Below, piece by piece: positions 61,058 to 64,000 of a DNA stretch of 64,000 nt. The DNA comes from Streptomyces halstedii (GTDB lineage: Bacteria > Actinomycetota > Actinomycetes > Streptomycetales > Streptomycetaceae), in assembly GCA_000720535.1 (NCBI GenBank), contig JOAZ01000018.1, positions 83,112-147,111 on the forward strand. Direction: 5' to 3'. The number at the start of each line of letters is the position of its first letter. Within the stretch, counting starts at the first letter, position 1. The position numbers were made by a program, and so were the translations under genes. Below the pieces are notes generated by a model, which was given only the letters and a program-made list of their open reading frames with translations, had not been told where the DNA came from and did no database searches.

Positions 61058-62787
61058 TCCCGCGCGTCCACAAGCGAGGCTCGAACACGTTCGGCCTGCT
61101 CAACTACCTCTACGGCAAAGGGACCCATGAGGAGCATGTCGACCCGCATCTCGTCGCGGCCTGGGACAGTTTCGCTCCCGACCCCGGTCGCGATCCGCAG
61201 GCCACGAAGCGGGATCTGCAGCAGCTCTTGGACCAGCCCGTCCAGGCACTCGCGGAGTCGCGCCGCCCGGCGAAGCACGTCTGGCACCTTTCGGTCCGGG
61301 CCGCACCGGATGACCCGGTTCTCTCCGACGAGCAATGGGGCGAGATCGCCCGACGCATGGTCGCCGCGACCGGCATCGCACCGGCCGCCGACGAGGCGGG
61401 ATGCCGCTGGGCAGCCGTGCGCCACGCCGACGACCACATCCACATCATCGCCACACTCGTCCGCGAGGACGGCCGGCGCCCGCGCCTCAACAACGACGCC
61501 AAGCGGTCGCAGGCCGAAGCCCGCTTGATCGAAGCCGAGTACGGGCTCAAGCAGCTCAGCACCGGGGATGGGACCGCAGCGCAGCGCCCAACCAGCGCCG
61601 AGCGCCACAAGGCCCACCGACAGGGCCGCGAGCGCACCGCGCGCGAAGAACTGCGCGAGAGCGTACGTCGATCAGTGACCGGCGCCAGAAGCGAAGAGGA
61701 GTTCTTCGACCGCCTCGCCGCTGCCGGCCTGCTGATCCGCAAGCGCGAGGCGCCATCCGGCGACCTGCTCGGCTACAAGGTGGCCCTGCCGGATGACCGC
61801 AACAAAAACGGTGAGCCCGTGTTCTACCCCGGCGCGCGCCTCGCCCCGGATCTGTCCCTGCCGCGCATCCGGGAGCGCTGGTCCGCCGACTCCGACAAGA
61901 CGGGGTCGCCAGATTCTCCCGGCAGTGCATCGTCCAACAGCCCTTCTGCCGCGCGTCGCCGGACGGCCACGGCTGCGTGGGTGGCAATCGGGGTCGTCGA
62001 GGACGGTGACGACGCAGTCGCTGCTGCGTACATCGCCGCAACCGGCGAGGTCCTGGACGCCCTCGCGAAAACGTCCGCCGCCTACACCCGCAGCGAACTA
62101 CGCGATGCTGCCAACGCGTTCGAGCGGGCCTCGCGCTCCCACATACGCGCTGTACGCGGGCACGACCGGGCCTTGCGGCAGGCTGCCCGCGACCTCGTCC
62201 ACGGAGGCCCGGCCCTCGGCCGGGGCGAGGACGGCGCCAGCACCGCGATGGTGATCGACATGCTGTTCTTCCTCGTCACGGCCGCCACCCACTGGCATGC
62301 GAGGAAGGGCCATGCCCAGCAAGCCGAAGCCGCTAGCCGGGCCGCCGAGCACCTGCGCAACGCCTACCGGCCCGCCGCCGCTCAGCCACTCGGTGTGCTC
62401 CACCAGCGCGGCCGACGCCTGAGCCAGCCGGTACTCCAACGACAGACGGCGCTTCTGCGCGAAACGCTGCCGAGCCTGGCCGAGAAGATTCTCGCCGAGC
62501 CCGGTTGGTACGCCCTGGCCGCGACCATCGCGGAAGCCGACGCCGCCGGCCACGACCCGGCAGCACTCCTGTCCGACGTCGTGGAGAGCCGAGAACTGGG
62601 CACTGCGGACTCGGTCAGTGACGTCCTGGTGTGGCGACTGCGGCGGCGAGCGGATCTACCGGCCGACGCTACGGGGATACCGAAGAACCGCACGGTAAAA
62701 AATCCGGCGAAGGTGCGTCCGGCAACGGCCCGAGCCACCACCTCTGGTCGCCGTTTCGGTGAAGAGGCACCCGGCCACACGCGATGA
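61054..62787 (+). CDS. mobA: Relaxase/mobilisation nuclease
   Basis: This 577-aa protein starts MIPRVHKRGSNTFGLLNYLY (start overlaps mobC). The N-terminal domain has the MobA/VirD2-type His cluster: HVWHLSVRAA and VRHADDHIHIIATLVREDG, with candidate nucleophile Tyr in LLNYLYGKG. A long helical C-terminal region (about 180-577) follows. It would nick at oriT and lead the strand into a recipient using another element's transfer machinery; no coupling protein or FtsK/Tra translocase is present in the window. The element is therefore mobilisable rather than self-transmissible. Confidence 0.88.
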   Translation: MIPRVHKRGSNTFGLLNYLYGKGTHEEHVDPHLVAAWDSFAPDPGRDPQATKRDLQQLLDQPVQALAESRRPAKHVWHLSVRAAPDDPVLSDEQWGEIARRMVAATGIAPAADEAGCRWAAVRHADDHIHIIATLVREDGRRPRLNNDAKRSQAEARLIEAEYGLKQLSTGDGTAAQRPTSAERHKAHRQGRERTAREELRESVRRSVTGARSEEEFFDRLAAAGLLIRKREAPSGDLLGYKVALPDDRNKNGEPVFYPGARLAPDLSLPRIRERWSADSDKTGSPDSPGSASSNSPSAARRRTATAAWVAIGVVEDGDDAVAAAYIAATGEVLDALAKTSAAYTRSELRDAANAFERASRSHIRAVRGHDRALRQAARDLVHGGPALGRGEDGASTAMVIDMLFFLVTAATHWHARKGHAQQAEAASRAAEHLRNAYRPAAAQPLGVLHQRGRRLSQPVLQRQTALLRETLPSLAEKILAEPGWYALAATIAEADAAGHDPAALLSDVVESRELGTADSVSDVLVWRLRRRADLPADATGIPKNRTVKNPAKVRPATARATTSGRRFGEEAPGHTR

Positions 62788-62813
62788 GCCCCCGCCGCCG
62801 GTGCAACTGCGCC

Positions 62814-63276
62814 TCAGAGGAACTCGTGGACGCCGCGCAATGTCGTGCGCAGCTTCGCCTGGGTGGGCCGGCTGTCGAGCCGGACGTCGAGTGCGCCGGC
62901 AAGTGAGGTGCCGTCGCGGAGGCCCTTCGGCAGTCGGGAAGCATCGAGGCCGTCCCGCTCAGCAATCAGCACACCCAGGCCGTGACGACTCACGGCATCG
63001 GTACCCGCAAGGTGGTGCATGCCGCGGGCGTCGGTGAAGGCCAGTTCCAGCAGGGCGGCGGCAAGGTCACCGACATGCACGGGGCAGCGGATGTCGTCGG
63101 TGAACAGGGCTCCGGATCGGGAGCCGGTCGCGAGGTCGTGCACGAGGCATACATGCTCGGACTGGAGGCCCCCGATGATCAGAGAGGTACGGACGATGAC
63201 GGCGTCCGGAGCCAGAAACCGGATGCCGGTCTCCGCCGCGGCCTTCGCTGCGCCGTACGGGGTGACGGGATCGGGA
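62814..63276 (-). pseudogene. SDR/epimerase-type reductase, 5'-truncated
   Basis: Reading on the minus strand from about 63276, the frame has PVTPYGAAKAAAETGIRFLA (catalytic Tyr-Lys region YxxxK), AVIVRTSLIIGGLQ, PVHVGDLAAALLELAFTDAR and MHHLAGTDAVSR. These are the C-terminal two thirds of an extended SDR such as a dTDP-4-dehydrorhamnose reductase. The N-terminal Rossmann motif is missing: the frame is interrupted just before the IS5-type end at 63299. The stop is intact at 62814. Confidence 0.7.
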
Positions 63277-63298
63277 CAACAAGATTCGTCGTAGTGGA

Positions 63299-63470
63299 CT
63301 AGGTGTATTGATCACGGTTCATGGGGCGGGGGGATCTCACAGACGAGCAGTGGGCAGTGCTGGAGCCGTTGTTGTACTGGCCGGTTGGCGGATCGGCGAA
63401 GGACGATCCGGTCCGATTCGATTCGACGAGTAGACGTGTGGTGCCCACTGGTTGTCCGAGCCGTGGGTGA
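63299..63470 (+). pseudogene. IS5-type element end with transposase N-terminal fragment
   Basis: The 17-bp end CTAGGTGTATTGATCAC (63299-63315) is followed by ATG 63321 and MGRGDLTDEQWAVLEPLL, the typical N-terminus of an IS5-type transposase. The similarity ends after about 20 residues, and the frame stops at 63470. It is a truncated IS copy that cuts the adjoining SDR gene. The same 17-bp end occurs inverted at 8353. Confidence 0.7.
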
Positions 63471-63917
63471 CACCGGCCTCCTGCCACACGCTGCTCCGGC
63501 ACGTCGGCGGAAAGCGAGTACCGATCACGACGTCAAATACGTGCCGTGGTTGATTTTTCGTTTTCACAGCCGTGGCACCGATAGGCTCATTACGGGCATT
63601 GGGGGCTGTCCCGCCGTAAACATATTGTGATTAGAGCCACACTTGCGTGTCGCGAATCGTCAGACTCGGCGACCTGTCAGGTCCCGCGTCGGTCACGCAA
63701 GAAATTTATCGGTCGTATTCGCTCGAACCGACTACCCTGCGTTCCGCTCAGGGGCAAGCTTCGCGTTGCGTCATCCGTTTTCACGAGATTCCCGTGTGGT
63801 GGGCCCTCTGGGACGCGGTAGCTTTTGGTGTCACCACGAAAGCGGGAGCCCCGAATTCCCCTCGGGACCCCCGCACGTGGTGAGCCCAGTCAGATCTCCA
63901 TAGAGCTCGTAACACGA
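63471..63917. other. Unassigned stretch between two IS5-type fragments
   Basis: No coding region is supported over about 450 bp. It lies between the IS N-terminal fragment and an IS C-terminal fragment on the other strand and is probably rearranged debris. A GC-rich repeat-like run is present near 63845-63885. Confidence 0.4.
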
Positions 63918-64000
63918 TCATGGTCGGGTGTTCGTGAGGCGTCGGTAGCAGATGAGGCTGCAGGCGAGGGAGACGAAGGCGTCGTGGAGTTCGGTGCGGC
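63918..64000 (-). pseudogene. IS5-type transposase C-terminal end, continues beyond the window
   Basis: On the minus strand the frame entering at 64000 reads RTELHDAFVSLACSLICYRR then LTNTRP and stops at 63918. This resembles the tail of IS5-type transposases (DIHEAF-SLAC-LI--RRL). The rest lies outside the window, so I cannot say whether the gene is whole. It is read opposite to the fragment at 63299. Confidence 0.55.

Noticed and set aside
61054-62787. Self-transmissible conjugation system
   Set aside because: Only relaxase and MobC are present. No FtsK-like translocase, coupling protein or type IV secretion genes occur in the window.

Overview
The window is high-GC actinobacterial DNA and almost certainly comes from a Streptomyces. 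Evidence for this includes a Cvn-type conservon (kinase-like protein, roadblock protein, DUF742 protein, small GTPase), an FxLD-type lanthipeptide cluster, DUF6233, DUF6624 and DUF6082 family proteins, a WhiB-like protein, an XRE/ImmA/MAB_1171c-type trio, and rare TTA (bldA) codons placed in biosynthetic genes. No rRNA, tRNA, ribosomal or central housekeeping gene was seen. The gene content, IS fragments and broken genes point to an accessory region such as a chromosome arm or a large plasmid. No database search was run; all family names are by recognition.

Layout. 1-8370 is a decayed mosaic: an IS5-type transposase tail, a TetR remnant abutting a 5'-truncated aldo/keto reductase, and a NucS/DUF91-like nuclease gene split by a roughly 6 kb Tn554-like element. 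That element carries a TetR repressor, a large palindromic operator, a YqeB-like membrane protein and three recombination genes, two of them frameshifted. 8470-10500 holds a LysR regulator, a small protein and an SDR gene broken by an expanded 8-bp tandem repeat. 11088-12711 is a tyrosine integrase with its excisionase. 13443-20138 holds an orphan gene, a HAD phosphatase, two XRE-TPR regulators, a NUDIX hydrolase and a TauD-like dioxygenase.

20317-28814 is a signalling block: an anti-sigma-type ATPase, a protein ending in a GH15 tail, the conservon, a GAF protein, an acyl-CoA-dehydrogenase-like protein that lacks the usual catalytic Glu, and small accessory genes. 28940-34404 encodes an FxLD lanthipeptide precursor, a LanB glutamylation enzyme, LanC, and a fusion of an elimination-type domain with an isoaspartyl-type O-methyltransferase. 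34409-37741 adds regulators, including a protein with four apparent tandem GntR-like winged helices. 37827-47677 is a tightly overlapping run of small-molecule genes (methyltransferase-NUDIX fusion, radical SAM candidate, enolase-superfamily protein, HAD, methyltransferase, two PhyH oxygenases, YrdC-like protein, phosphoketolase-like protein). I cannot match this set to a known pathway.

47751-48607 looks like a cassette in which complex inverted repeats flank one HEAT-repeat gene. An IS1380 element follows. After an orphan gene and an ImmA/transporter/XRE set, 56150-62787 is a mobilisation module (helix-turn-helix protein, WhiB, DUF2637 membrane protein, MobC, relaxase). The window ends in a truncated SDR gene and IS5-type fragments. 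Matching 17-bp IS ends at 8353 and 63299 bracket the 55 kb between them.
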